Source: Prochilodus magdalenae
Lineage: Eukaryota > Chordata > Actinopteri > Characiformes > Prochilodontidae
Assembly: GCA_024036415.1 (NCBI GenBank)
Contig: JAMWET010000797.1
Span: 153,501 to 217,500 of the forward strand
Direction: 5' to 3'
Length of the DNA: 64,000 bases
Shown: piece by piece, positions 1 to 13,466 of the stretch
How positions within the stretch are numbered: the first letter of the stretch is position 1
Layout: each line of letters opens with the position of its first letter
Position numbers and translations under genes: made by a program
The notes under the pieces: generated by a model
Database searches by the model: none
Seen by the model: the letters and a program-made list of their open reading frames with translations, nothing else
Told to the model about the DNA's origin: nothing

Positions 1-1039
1 GTTTCTTTTGTTAGTATTTCATTATACACAGGCCTAATGTTTACATGCCGTGATGGCCACAAGTAGCTGATAAGTTGCCTATACCTGTTGCCATTATCAG
101 TTGCTGGCTAAAAAGCTGGCTATAGTCATGTTGCTGTCCTTTTCATTTTAGTTCTGAAGATGCATAGCTAAAAATTAGGATGGTGCAGCTTTTGTGATAA
201 TTTGAATTTTTAAGGTCTTGTTTGCAGAAACCATGGATAGGTACTTAATTAAAATATGTGATAGCCAGGTGGCCTCAGCAGCACATCTACACTGATAATT
301 CTGTGTGGTTTGTTTGCATGCAGAGTGAAATCGAGACAGCTGTCGAAGTACCATTACCATAAATACTCAGCTAACATGTAGCCTGCATGTTTTGCATTGT
401 GAAGTTGCATGCCCTGTCAAAATCTCTGGCCTCTTGTCTCTTGGGACCTACATTGTGATGTTCGTTGAAGTGCTCGACATTGAGCTAAATAGTAGTCTGT
501 ACAGCTACAAACCTATAGAAATTGATGAGGCCACTTCAGCCTAACCAGCTTTCATGGTACATATTTTGAACCCAAAGGCTGAGTGAGATTTTGGGTGTCT
601 GCATTAGTAAAGTTTGCTTGTCCCTGCATCCCAAGTGGCCTTTCTGGAAGTTTGCAGAATGTTTGCATTATCCCCCTAATGACTTTTATAAATGGCAGAA
701 TTAGGCGGTCCTACTTCCTGTTTCTTTGTAACTGCACTGTTCAGTTCACATCTGGAAAAGACCAGAGATCTTGCACTACTGCCTTTGGATGTGGTTGGTC
801 ATAAATGTTTATTTTGAAGCAAAACTAGTGACTGCATATTTACTAGTTATTGAGTAATATTCAAGATGGATTTGTAACTGTATTATATACCTCATGAGCT
901 GCTACTTTTCTTCAGAACGCGCGTGTGGCTAGAGTGGATGGATGCTTTGCAGATAAATAAACCTTACATTTTCTTTGTATAGTCTTGTGGAACTTGAGAG
1001 AGCTGTACAATGGAACAATACTGTCACATGTATGAGAAA

Positions 1040-2493
1040 TAGGGGTGTAACAATACATCGTGGCACGATGCATCGCGATTCAAAAATGTAGCGATGTGCA
1101 TCGTAGAGATTAACGATTGCGAGTGCGTTCTGTTATGTAAGCCTTTTAAATAAATTACATTGTTTTAACACCAGAGGGCGCCAATTGATTCTACCCCTGC
1201 AAGTACATCATACGTCACGCTCTCATATGTTTACAGTTTCTTCCAGTTTGCGATGGAAACAGAAGGTGAATTTGAGATTGAGGATGCTCCGTCGTGTTTT
1301 AAATCCGAGGTGTGGCATCATTTCGGTTTCCCCGTTCCCGAAACAAAAACGGTGAAAGGGTAACTGACAAAAGCAAAACCATTTGCAAATATTGCAAGAA
1401 AACCATGGCCTACATAACGGCAAACACTACAAATATGATGCAGCGCCTACAGAGCAACCACGGTGAAAAGCTCCGTCCGCTGCCTGCAAGGAAGAAGCTA
1501 CTCCCAATGTGCCAAAAATTTCCCTTATCCCCTAGACCGTGCTTTTGCACCCCCCGCTTCCCCAATCTCGACCAGTACATGCGCCAAGAATAACCTGGTC
1601 CAAAACACAGCGGTGTCGCCTAATGGTGATTCAGCCTTCATGTTCCCCCACCGAAGTGCCATTGCCACCAAGCAAGTGCTGGCCAGCTAACTCAGAAACC
1701 ACACAAATGCAGTACCGTCTCACAGGCAAACTCGTTCATAGCTCCGACGTAAATTACACGATGTAATAGCGCGCTGGGAAATGCTATCTGGAACAACAGC
1801 AGTTAACACTCTCGTAAGCACGGGAGATTCGTCGAAATGCTCGTGACATCGGTACTTCGATACATTGGACCAGTTCCGACGTAGAGTGACTGCCGAGTGA
1901 TATTTGTGTGAAACTTTTGAAATGGTACTGAAAAACAGCGATTTCTGTCCGACGAAAACAAACCCCAACAGTCTCACTCATCTTGCCGTTGAAGCACATG
2001 ATTTGAGTTCTAGGTTAGGAAAGATTGTGTGTTAAAGACTTAACTAAGCATTTGTTTAACCTGTTAGTAAGTTACATTACAGTACTGTTTCAGTAGCATA
2101 TTTTTTGCACGGCAGTAGCATCATTTAAATTTTTTTTTCATTCTCTTAATTGCAGAGAAAACTATAAGATTTTATTTTTGTAATAAAAGAAAAAGTACAC
2201 ATTTATGTTTCAGAAAAAAAAAATTTTAATGTAAAAAATTTAAGATGCTGAAGCCAAAATGGAGCATTTTGTTTACAATATTAAACCTATGTTCCTGGTA
2301 AATACCTTTAATTGCAGGTGACTGAAGTCTTTTTTAAGGAAATGTGCATTGTTTTATGTTATTTACACTTCAGAAAAAAAAAAAAAAAATTTCTTAATAC
2401 ACATTTTTAAAAAATATCGTGAAAAAATCGAATCGTGACCTCAGTATCGTGAATCGAATCGAATCGTGAGAAGAGTGTATCGTTACACCCCTA
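1040..2493 (+). mobile_element. Non-autonomous hAT transposon with a broken BED zinc-finger ORF
   Basis: The ends are TAGGGGTGTAACAATACA on the left and, read inward, TAGGGGTGTAACGATACA on the right. The element is flanked by a perfect 8-bp direct repeat ATGAGAAA (1032-1039 and 2494-2501), with T and A at positions 2 and 7 as in hAT targets. Internally, 1253-1360 encodes METEGEFEIEDAPSCFKSEV and WHHFGFPVPETKTVKG before a stop at 1361. A shifted frame then continues with DKSKTICKYCKKTMAYITAN, a CxxC BED finger. No hAT catalytic or dimerisation domain is visible, and the rest is AT-rich, so the copy should depend on transposase from elsewhere. Confidence 0.88.
1253..1478 (+). pseudogene. Frameshifted BED-type zinc finger (hAT/ZBED-like)
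   Basis: The opening ORF stops at 1361-1363. The BED finger (CKYC, then TNMMQRLQSNHGEK) is in another frame from about 1366. The CxxC pair and the last His are present, but the first His of the HLxxxH part appears as Arg. Both changes point to a dead copy. It lies inside the hAT element at 1040-2493. Confidence 0.7.
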
Positions 2494-3702
2494 ATGAGAA
2501 ATCAATCCTGTCCAAGCACAAAGATCAGTTGCATGTGGCAGACCTTCACATACACTGTTCTGTCTTATTTTGCCAGGTTCAAGTGCTCATGAAAGCTGTA
2601 CTTAACTATTTCTGAGCTTATGTGGCATATGCAAGATCAAGCAGCATTTCCCAACTGCCTAAGGCATTTGCTATTGTGTGTCATGCGAGCTGCAGGTTAA
2701 GTTCTGTATTATTACATTTCTTATGTATTATTAAATATTTCTTTTCATTATGGTTGTGTTTCTTGTTTAAATTGTTAGAATCTCACAAATGTTACAAAAT
2801 CTCAGTAATCTGATAGGTCAGCGTAACAGTTATACTTGGAGTACAAAATCATACCATAGAGAAAAATAGAAAACCAGAAAAAGAAAATTTAGCCAAGGGG
2901 GCTTCAATACTGATGCTGGTGTCAGATATCAGGGACCATGCCTGTTTACTTTGTACTTGACCTCATAAAAATGTCCCAGTGCTAACAGGCGTTACCAGCT
3001 AATACTGTGATGCAGGCCTGGTGTATGCAGCTCTGCCAATGCACTAACAGCTCAAGTTTGCAGTAAATGAGGACCTGTTCTTGGAGAGAATGAGAGAGTG
3101 TGTTTATGTGGCGACAGTTGGATGCAAAGGTCACATTAAACAATCTGCCCTGGTATTTTCCCACCGGATGTACATTGTGCAAATTAATACGTTGTTATTA
3201 AGCACGCACATACAATTGCAATCACCTTCCCAGTATGAGTAGATTTTCAGTTTATTTCTAGATGTCTTTGTAAAATAGGTTGTGAATGGCCTTATTGTCC
3301 TACCCATGTACGGCTTAGATTCTCAGCCTTTGTGTTTGGTATATGGTGTGCAGCATGTAATCTTGAATGAGATGATTTTACTTTAATGGGTAATAGACAG
3401 AACTGTATGGGCTATGTATCCTGTTTGTTTTCATATAGTGTGAACATATAAATCGTTGGCCTTTGTCTGATCATGATGGTCTGTTCAGACATAGTGTAAG
3501 TCACAAAAGAACAATATTTATAAATTTTCTAGCTTCACAGGACCTTTAGGTTTTCTGACATGTAACAAAACACTACTAGATCAAAAATAACTAATTTAGC
3601 TACTAACGTGGCTAGTTGTTAATTGGGCTAGATTCGGACAAATATTGTTTCAGACTTGCATTTAGTTATTTCATAAATATTTTTGCCTTCTTTTAATTTC
3701 AG

Positions 3703-3794
3703 GGACCAGTATTTCCCCTCAAGAGAATTCTCACAACCACAGTTCTCTGCATAGCTCCAACTCTCACTCAAACCCCAACAAATCATCAGACACG
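3703..3794 (+). CDS. wac: wac coding exon (first in window), Ser/His-rich linker
   Basis: The acceptor is a TTTTAATTTCAG tract and the donor is GTAAGT. The exon enters in phase 2 (its first two bases finish a Gly codon) and ends on a codon boundary. It encodes [20 protein letters not shown] and further residues to SSDT, matching the linker that precedes the WW domain in WAC. Confidence 0.92.
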
Positions 3795-6700
3795 GTAAGT
3801 CCCTTCACCTGTCTTCACCTTACTTCTTCCTAACTCTTGAAGTTTACTCGGGTGTGACTGATGGTGGTTGGAACATGCTGTTTGTGTAAACTTAGATGAA
3901 CACAGATTGCTGTTGTTGTTTTGTTGTTTATTATATATGGAAGGTTGTTGAAACTGAACTAAATTAAGGTTGTATTTGGCCATATGTATAATCCTGTATC
4001 GAAACCTTAAAATGCTCAGTTGCTGCTTATTCTGCTCAGGCTAACCCTGTCAAAGAAACAGGGGGGTGTCTGTTTTTCTGTCTAGAAAAAAAATGGTTGC
4101 TGTAATGCTACTGCGTGGTTACTGTGTGAGGAGGTTTAGATGCTGTGTTCATGCCTCAAGGCCTCTGTTGATAATGTTTATGGCAAGTGACTGTGTTTAT
4201 GGGCAGCTTCTTACCAAGCATCCCTGGAAGCAACGAGTCTTGGCTTGTATGCCCCAAAACATTTTGATGTTAAATAAATGTGGCAATATTCAATAGTAAG
4301 GTATACTGCAGTACTCGACACGCACATTGTTATTGTGAGTATACTGTATTGCTGTCACATATTTTATTTGAATTAATAATTGGCAGTTTGAAGATTCAGA
4401 ACAGTAGTGGTTTCACATGTTCCCACAATGCTGCCATGTAATATCACTATACTGACACTGTTAGGTGATGGTTTTTCAGTTACTGTGTCTCTAATTTTTG
4501 ATGTATTAGTTTGTGCACACTCTATCTGCCCCTTCTTGTAATGAATGCTCTAACAAAGTATTCAAGAGTGTCTGGATATGAATCCTTGAAAGTCTTGGCT
4601 AAAGAAAACTTAACCATAGTTGTTGTAGCTAGCTTAACACAAAGTTCATAACCTATTGCAAGTGGAATGGCGTAGGCAAATGTAAATCTTGTTCGGTATC
4701 TTGTGGATGCATTATTTGTGTTTCATACCAACCCCAGCCAAGCGCTCATGCATATAGAGAAGAAAGGTAATTATGGGTATGAGTGCAAAACAAAGTATTG
4801 CAACATGCACAACACATTACATTAGCTGTCTTAACTTTCTGATTAGTCTAATTTGTGACTGAGGATGCACTCAGTTTCCTAAACTTCATATTGTTCAGCC
4901 ATCCAAAACTAGATGCAAATGTTTGAAGTTTTATGTCTTAATTCGGATTGAGAAATTATAGTTGGGCAGAGTTCGTAGCTAAATGTTGTAAGCTTAAGCA
5001 GTTTAATTTTGCATGCTGTCAGACATCCACAAGGCTAAATATTCTCTGCAAAGGATCATTGTTAGCAAACAAGTAGTTAGTGGTGTGTCAATAGCTGTTT
5101 TTTAAATTCTGAATATTATAGTCCTTTATAAACTATTCTAACACTGCCAAATTGCAAATCAGATTGTGTATTGTAATGCATCAGTACATTTCTTACACCT
5201 GTACTGTTTATCAAAGGTTATCAAAGTGAAAGTGACTCCACCATTTTGCATACATATTTGCGGTGATGCTTTTGGGAAACCAGTGCCTGTCTGGTGCTGT
5301 GGCAACCCCTCCTGTGTTCAGACCATCTGTCCTCTTGCTGTTGATAATCTCTGCTCTTTTGGGAGATCACGTCAGTCGCAGGATCTGCAGAAAAGAAAAT
5401 AAGATTCGTCAAAAAGATAATAAATGACCTTCAATTGTTGCAGTGTATTTGTAGCTAATGAGGATCTTAGTTTGATCGTTAACCATTTTCAGTATACGAG
5501 CTAGATTTTCTCTCACAGGCAGTTGTTAATGTTTGTTGGCTTGGATTGGAGGTTTTAACAGGTAATGGCAGAGAATAGTGTCTCATTTTCTGTAGAGTGA
5601 TGTGTCTTATGTAGCAGTTGTATGGTGTGAGGGTTTTATCAAGAGATTATGGAAAATAATGAAATATTCACAATGCTAAAATGCTTGGTTATTCGTAGTC
5701 TATTGAGAAGGCCAGTTAGTCTTGTTTGTGCTGGAAAAATAATAATTCAAACTGTATTAGTATTTAAGTAACTTCAGAGCAACAGACTTTCATCGGTACA
5801 CAAATACTAATGCTGCTTTAGTGTTTTCTGTTCCAAAACCAGGTTTTCTGATTGGGATGGTGCCTGTAAGTCGCTTAATAGAAACTTTCTCGGAGCTTGC
5901 TAAAGTTGAGACTTAGTCGCCTGGATTTGATAAATGAGCCACGTTAATGTGCCGTAATCCCTCTATATTAGTGTGGGAATGGATGTGGGCCTGAGATATA
6001 TTTAGTTACCCATATGTTCTAGTTTAAATCATTCCGTGTTCTAAATGAACAAAGAAATACATCTTTTCTGTCTCAATTATTCTTTTGGTTCTAAATCTTC
6101 TCCCATCACACACATCTGATTAGTTGGCTTAGTTAGTTATAGTTACAGGTATTATGTTGTAGTGATGAACCAGCATAATAATTATCATACGGTTTTCTGT
6201 TCCTTTTTTAACATTGAGGTGACCGTTGTAGCGCAGGCTAAGCTTGGCAATCTAGCGGACTCCTTGTTCCAGACATGTTTAGGGATCCACTAGAAACTTG
6301 TGGATATGCGACTATCTAAGTTGCTAATGTAGGTAGCCAAGTATTACACTGGACACCAAGAATTCATGACTTCAACAGTCATGAATTCAGTTCAGTTGAC
6401 TGTCCGGTTTGTCATGCTGGGGAGTGGGTGGGAGGCTAAAAGGGGAACAAACAATTGACAATTGGATGGACACTGCTTGTTACATAATCCGTTAATTGCA
6501 ATTATTTGACATGTCCATTTTATTTCATTTTTATTTTCACTTTTTTAAAGACTACAGTAATTTTCTGGTCATTTCATTTCTGCCGTAAGAATAATATGAA
6601 TTGGGTGTTTTATCTGAGCTGAGTCATGGGGCTCATGAAACTTTTAATTTGGTGTTCCAACATATTCAGGGGCAACTTTAAGTAACGATACCCTATATTA

Positions 6701-9700
6701 CAGTAAAGCGTATTTCTTTTTTCAAAAAGGTGCCATTTTCAACATTTCTGTACAAATGTAACAAGGTAATGTTTCTTCTACAGTTCACTGGGACCTCTTG
6801 CAGGGCTGTTGATCATAAATGTAACCTATAAGCATCTGCTTTCATTTATACATTTTACAACCAGCGATATGTTTCCATAACAAGGTAGTTGAACATGACA
6901 TTAAAGCCCATTAAGCACATTTTGAAATTTGTAAATTCTTTTTCCAAAGTCACTTTGTAAAGGCTCACTTTGTTTAGTCCTCTGCTATGCATAAGCATAA
7001 TCCTTAACAGTTATAGATGATATGATTATTAATTTTGTCAACAACTTCAGGTGCTTTTAAGCTGGGTCCCCAGATTTCCTTTATACATTTCCAGATATAA
7101 AATGCTGTCTGTAGATGAGTTTTTGTGTAGTGTCATCAAGGAGATGCTGCACCACTGCGTTGTTCTTGCTAATGCAACTCCTACTCTAGCTCGCTCTGTT
7201 CAACTTGATTTATGACAGGCAGTGAAATCTTGGCACCCAGGAAAGGCTCTCAAGTACGACTCTGCACCCTCCATTCTTACCAAAAAGCAGTCCAAAAGAA
7301 AGTAACATCAACTTACTACTGATGTCAAATAAGGGAGGAATCGACAGGCAACAAAAAACGATAGGTTGGCCTGTATTCATAGGACAAGGTCAGCAGATTA
7401 AGCTTGTTGTGATTTTGAGCTCCTGTTAGCTTACTATTTAGCGAATAGCAAACTTACAGTATCTCACAAAAGTGAGTACACCCCTCACATTTTATGAATA
7501 AATATTTTATTATATCTTCATAGGACAACACTGAAGATATGATAGTTTGATTCACTGTAAAGTAGTGTAGTAGTGTACAGCTTGTACAACAGTGTTACTT
7601 TGCTGTGCCCTCAAAATAACTCATTAATGTCTAAACCACTGGCAACAACACTGAGTACACCCCTATGAGAAAATGACTAAATTGTGTCCAAAGTGTCAGT
7701 ATTTTGTATAGACAACATTTTCCAGAACTGCCTTAACTCTTGGGCATGGAGTATGCTAGAGCTTCTCAGGTTGCAACTGGAATCCTCTTCCACTCCTCCA
7801 TGATGACAACATCTCAGAGCTGGTGGATGTTAAAGACCTTGCGCTTCTCCACCTTCTGTTTAAGGATGCCCCAATATGCTCAATAGGGTTTAGGTCTGGA
7901 GACATGCTTGGGGTCGTTATGTTTCCCAAGGGGGATCATGCTCTGCTTCAGTATGTCACAGTACATGTTGACGTGCATGGTTCCCTCAATGAATTGTAGC
8001 TCCCCACAGCCAGCAGGACACATCCAGCCCCAAACCATGACGCTCCCACCACCATGCTTGATTGTAGGCAAGACACAAACTTGACACCATCTGGACCAAA
8101 TAAATGTGTCTTGGTCTCATCAGACCACAGGACATGGTTACAGTAATCCATGTCCTTAGTCTGCTTGTCTCCAGCAAACTGTTTGCAGGCCATGCAGACC
8201 AAATACAGTGTACTTTGTATGGTCTCAGCACTGACAGGCTGACCCCCACCCCTTTAACCTCTGTGGCATAGGTGGCAGCACTACATCTATTTTCAAAATA
8301 CAACCTCTGGATATGACTCTGAGCATGTGCACTCCAACTTCTTTGGTGGACCATGGCGAGGCCTGTTCTGAGTGGAACCTGTCCTGTTAAACCGCTGTAT
8401 GGTGTTGGCTACCTTGCTGCAGCTCAGTTTCAGGATGTTGGCAAACTTCTTATAGCCCAGGCCGTCTTTATGTATGTTTATTTGTTTATTTGTTTGTTTG
8501 TTTTTGTTCCTCCTCCTCCAGATTCGTAGTGAGTTAAACTTACAGCAATGAGTGTGAGAGCGATAACTCCAATTTTAACACACCTGCTCCCCATTCACAT
8601 CTGAGACCTTTTGACACTAATGAGTCACATGACACCAGGGAGGTAAAATGGCTGATGGGGGGACAATTTGGCCATTTTCACTTAGGGGTGTACTCACTTT
8701 TTGTTGTAGAGGGGTGTTTAAAGTGCCTACACACTTATGCACATGTGCCGTAATACTCATTTATTGTCTGAAATGGTCTGCATAGAGGTTGCTGCTGCGA
8801 AGCATGAGTTTAATTTTGTATCTGTGCATAATGCGTGTCGATGTGTAATATAGTTTTCTAATTCAAGCTGCAGTTTTTAAACACAGTTAACCATTGGTGT
8901 TAATCAAAATAAATAAATTACTGTATTTCCCTTTCGTTTTTGTCAGGCATCATGTTGTCTGGCAAGCAAGACACAGTGTAAGAGATGCCCTGCCTAGCTA
9001 GGGGAGTGAGACTAGGGACTAGAAAGATGCAGTGCTCAGTTAGCACAACTTTGATTTCCTGTTATATGCTATGGGCCATACCTCCAGATGTACTTGGCAT
9101 GTACTCTGATAAACGACATATTTAAACTGTGATGCAGAGACTTGTGTAGTCCAGGAAGCTATGACATGTATCATCAAACATACTTATGGAAACATGAAAT
9201 GCATGTCGTTTGTCAAGACTTCTTATTTTTGTCTAACTAGAAAAACTCTTTGATTAGTTTCAGTCACTAGTTGCAGTTTGTAGGTAGTTAATTTCTAGAA
9301 TACCTTTAGTTACAGCTGTTCAGTCTCGAAGAGCTAGCTATTAGGCATTTTAAGCTTGATCTGAATCTATTTTGTTATGCATTGTATTTACACCACTGTT
9401 GTAGTAGTGCTATAAGCAGATATATCCCTAGGAAGCTGTTATTTTAGGGCATATCTGCCTACTGCATTGGTGTGCAGTTCCTTCCCCTGAGTGTGTTTAA
9501 CACCTGGCTAAACAGAGTTTTAAGTATGTTGTGCTCGGTAGGGCTGTGACTGTATGTTTTTTTTTTTTTTTTTTTGTCCTTAACATAGTGAAAAATCTGT
9601 ATATGCCGTGTGTCCCTGCAGTTTGGTGGTTCACAGTTAATCCCCCAACATCCCCCAACTGCCACAAAAAACAGAGATTTTCTAATCGTGAAAGAAATAC

Positions 9701-12700
9701 AGCGTTACAGTAGCAATAACATAAATATTAGGACTATGAATAGACAATTTAGGGCAGAAATAAAAGATCTGTTTAGCCTTATTTACATAAGCTAATATCT
9801 ATATTTGCATTAGTGTATAAGACAGATTTGTTGTATTTACATGATAGCAGATGATGCACTAAATGCAGGTAAATTTAGTACCCATTAAGTACAACCCTAA
9901 CCAAGAGTAGCAGCAGCGTTCCCAGTATGAAGTGCATTGAGAAAGTGTCATCGCTGTAGCAGATTGATATGTTGCCCAGTGTGTATTAACAACAGTCAGT
10001 ATAATAAAGATAATTTGTGGCTGTGATTCAACACGGTTCAGGTGGCAGGAGATCAGTATTATCTCTGCAGTGCTAAGACTAGAACCTTAAGAAGTAGGTA
10101 AAGATCTTGTGGTGGTGTTTGACACAGCGTATTCGTAACAGTCTGCCACTGTAGGTGCTTCTGTTTTCCCAGTGTCGTATACAGGGAGCGTAAGGTATTG
10201 CCCAGATGGGCTAACGGCTTGTTAAGAGTCTTTTGGTCTGCCTCAACTCAAGGTGTTGGCGACGCAGCAAATGTGTCATTTTGGCATGGGCACTCTTGCT
10301 TCACACACAGTGCGTCAGGTACCCTGCCGACCACTGCACTCTGGTCCAGCAACGTTCAAACATCAAAAACCACTATTTTGTGAGTTCTGACTTCCAGCCA
10401 CCCCTCTCTCTCTCTTTTTTTTTTTTTTATTTTTTTTTATTTTTTTATTTTTTTTTTTTTAATTCTCTTTATGAATCTCAGCAGTGTAACAGAAAGCAGT
10501 ACCTTCATTTTTGTTAACTTTGCCTAGTGATTCATCGTTTCAGCTTTTAAAAAAACTTGGAGAATGGAGAAGGTGATTTGTTGAATTATAAAGATTTTGA
10601 ACGTTATCATACCATTCTTATATAGTTAGTATGGTTTAGTGGTTTAAGCCTGAGCACTATTCAGTCACGAGGCTCTGGCCGCGTGCCAACTCTGCATTTT
10701 GTTATTTCTGTAAAGCCAAGTCAAGATGACGTGAAGCCACATTAGATAAAGTCCCAGCCAGTCTTTCGGATAAACATATCTCAACTAATGTCTTCAGAGC
10801 ACTAAGAGAGCACTGGGTAGTAAACTGATGTGAAACATAGTTAAAGTTGTAAGTGTAATCATCTGTCAGGGACCCATCAGTCAACTGGGATTCTGCAGAA
10901 GTCGAAAATTGTTGGAAGTGGTGCAGACGGTATGCTAGGCTAGCTATAACCATGCCGCAAAAGAAGTGTAAAGTATGACACTTTTGATTGACCTGAACAA
11001 CGTTAAATAAAATCACATTTATGTATTTATTTAAAACAGGTACACTATTAGGAGACGATTCTGCAGTTATCTGGGCAAACTTACTGTACATATAATGGAA
11101 GTAATAAGTCTATTTTAAGTCTTAAGCCAGCAGGACAGTCACTGCTTACAGAATGGTAAACCCTGTCTCAACTTGGAAACACAAACGCAGGCTGATGTCA
11201 AATCACAAGTGTTTCATATTTGTGTTTATTTCAGACGTCTAATAAGCCCATCTCAATAACGCTGATTGATGTAGTCCGGTACAGCCCTAAAGAATTACTA
11301 GGTAGATTCACATGTTCTGCTGTCCAAGCTGCACTGGATTGAAGTAAAACTGTTAATACTTAGTTTCGTGGATCACTAATCTAAATAATAAGGTATTAAT
11401 AATACAGTACTTATGACTGCAGCATATACACCACTAAGCACATATGAAAACTCATGATTACACCATAGCACAAGTACTGATTTGGTGTTTATGGCTAACA
11501 CGCAATTGAATTGCATGCCAAAACGAGAGCAAGTACTCTTTGCTCACATTATAGGTAGAGATGCACCGATTTTCTGTGTGGTTGGGCATATGTAAAACTC
11601 AGCCCCTGATTGGAGTAAAGTAACATTAACAAGCCCACCTGTTTTATGGCCTCCTGATGAGCAACTAAACTTGGCACGATTACTGTATTGCTTGTAGCAG
11701 CTGTGTGTGTGGAGTGACACAAGATGAAAGAATTCTCATAACACAACATTTTGCCACCTCTATCCTCGAATACAGGACAGGTCTGGTTGTATAGACCCCC
11801 ACCCCCCAACACACACACACACACTCTTGTGTGATTTCTAGCCAGTTCACTCTGGCAGTCAACAAGTGACTAACATTTGTCTTTTGTGGGGCGTGGGCAT
11901 GTACCAGGTCCAGGAAAGCTAGCTAGTATTAAAAGCACATATTTATGTGGAATTTGCATGGAAACCTAAATGTTTGCATTTATAGCAAGCTGTTGAGAGA
12001 TGGATGGAAATGCCATTAAAAACAAAAAGTTGATGTCAGATCTAGGGACCTTGTACTCCAGGGTCCCCAATTGGTCTAAAGAATTTATTGGAGCCAGTCT
12101 TTTACAATGTTGCTTGTACACTGCATAAGTTGGAAAAAATCTCGGCTTGATTTGTTGCTTTTTGCTCTGTCACCACGTTGTTTGCCACTTACTGCTATAT
12201 TGTGGCTATGTGTTGTGTACTCCCATAATACATGACTGATGGCTTGTCCCTCTAACGCCTGCTAGTGTGAATGTAGGGTTATACTTGTGTTGTTGTAACA
12301 AGTTGGTGTAACGATTTATTTGTCGTTGCTGAGCTCTATAAGGTGAAGTCTTTGGGACAATCAGTGACTGCATTTTTCACTTTAGTGAAATGTTTTTGAG
12401 GAGAAAATAGGACTACATTTCTTTTATTGTCTTGAAAATGCTTGAATGAGTCTACATGAATTAAACACAAAGGGGGGAAAAAAAAGATTACTGATAGTTA
12501 CCCAGACTTTCACTGGTGACACATCTGTTCCATAATAAGTTTAGATCTTATTGTACTTGTAAGCTTATGATATAAATTGTGACTGTATTGTGAAAAGAAA
12601 TCAACAAGTTAGTAACGATTTAGATCTTTATTTTTGATCAAACCGAAGGCCTACACATCATGTGGCTCTGACGCATGCTTGCCTGCCAGAGCTGTGTTGT

Positions 12701-13415
12701 AGGGCATGAAGAGGAGCGGTTTAGTGTAGATTAAAGAGGGAGCCTGCAGGGGTGATGCACCAAAGTCCGCCTCACCTAATATTACACACGCTTGCATCAG
12801 GATGCAGCTTTCTTCCCCATGCTTTTTTTTTTTTTTCATCACTATATGCAGCGGCTCCTCCTTCTTTTCTCTCACTCATCTGTTTCATGGCATCTCTCAT
12901 GTCTCCATACTCTCTGGATTCTGTTTCTGAAATTTTGATTTTTCCCAGTTTGAGTTTTCCCCAGTGTTCATCTCCTTCTTCCATCTAGCTTTTTTTAAAT
13001 AACCATACTATCCTGTTTGGTATTGCTGTTTTATAATCAAACCAATTATCTTTCTGTTATTAATGTTTAAAGCTTAGCGTGTGGTATGTAGAGCCGTTAC
13101 CAGGAGCTTTCTTTAGATAATAAATGGAATGCAATTCGAAGTATCAGGTGTCACAGGGACTATGAAAAGTGTTAAATTGTTGTTGAATTAGCATGCCTCT
13201 TATTGGGCTATCTGTCAGACCTCTCCTTTAAGCAGATGGCAACATACAGAATTACAAAAGCACCGTTTATTGTATTGCCATTATAAAGAAATACTAACAG
13301 CTACTTGCATTAAAACTGCAAGCACATTGTTGTGCGCTGAAAGGCTGAGACAGTCATTACCTTAATAGGTTTTTAAATTTTTTTACTTTTTCTCATAGAA
13401 AGCAGTTACACACAA

Positions 13416-13466
<51 letters not shown>

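Larger units (their letters stand above)
1..3702 (+). other. wac intron (partial), no coding exon seen
   Basis: This is the sequence upstream of the first wac exon in the window. I looked for the next upstream wac exon (a basic Arg/Asp/Ser-rich segment) and did not see it, so it must lie left of the window. Apart from the hAT element at 1040-2493, I see only AT-rich intronic DNA. Confidence 0.7.

Noticed and set aside
10702..11091. 129-aa minus-strand open frame
   Set aside because: It lies in a wac intron over a probable SINE relic, with no recognisable motif and no splice or promoter support.
11560..11580. AGAGATGCACCGATTTTCTG as a hAT end
   Set aside because: It resembles one hAT terminus, but no matching partner or 8-bp duplication was found.
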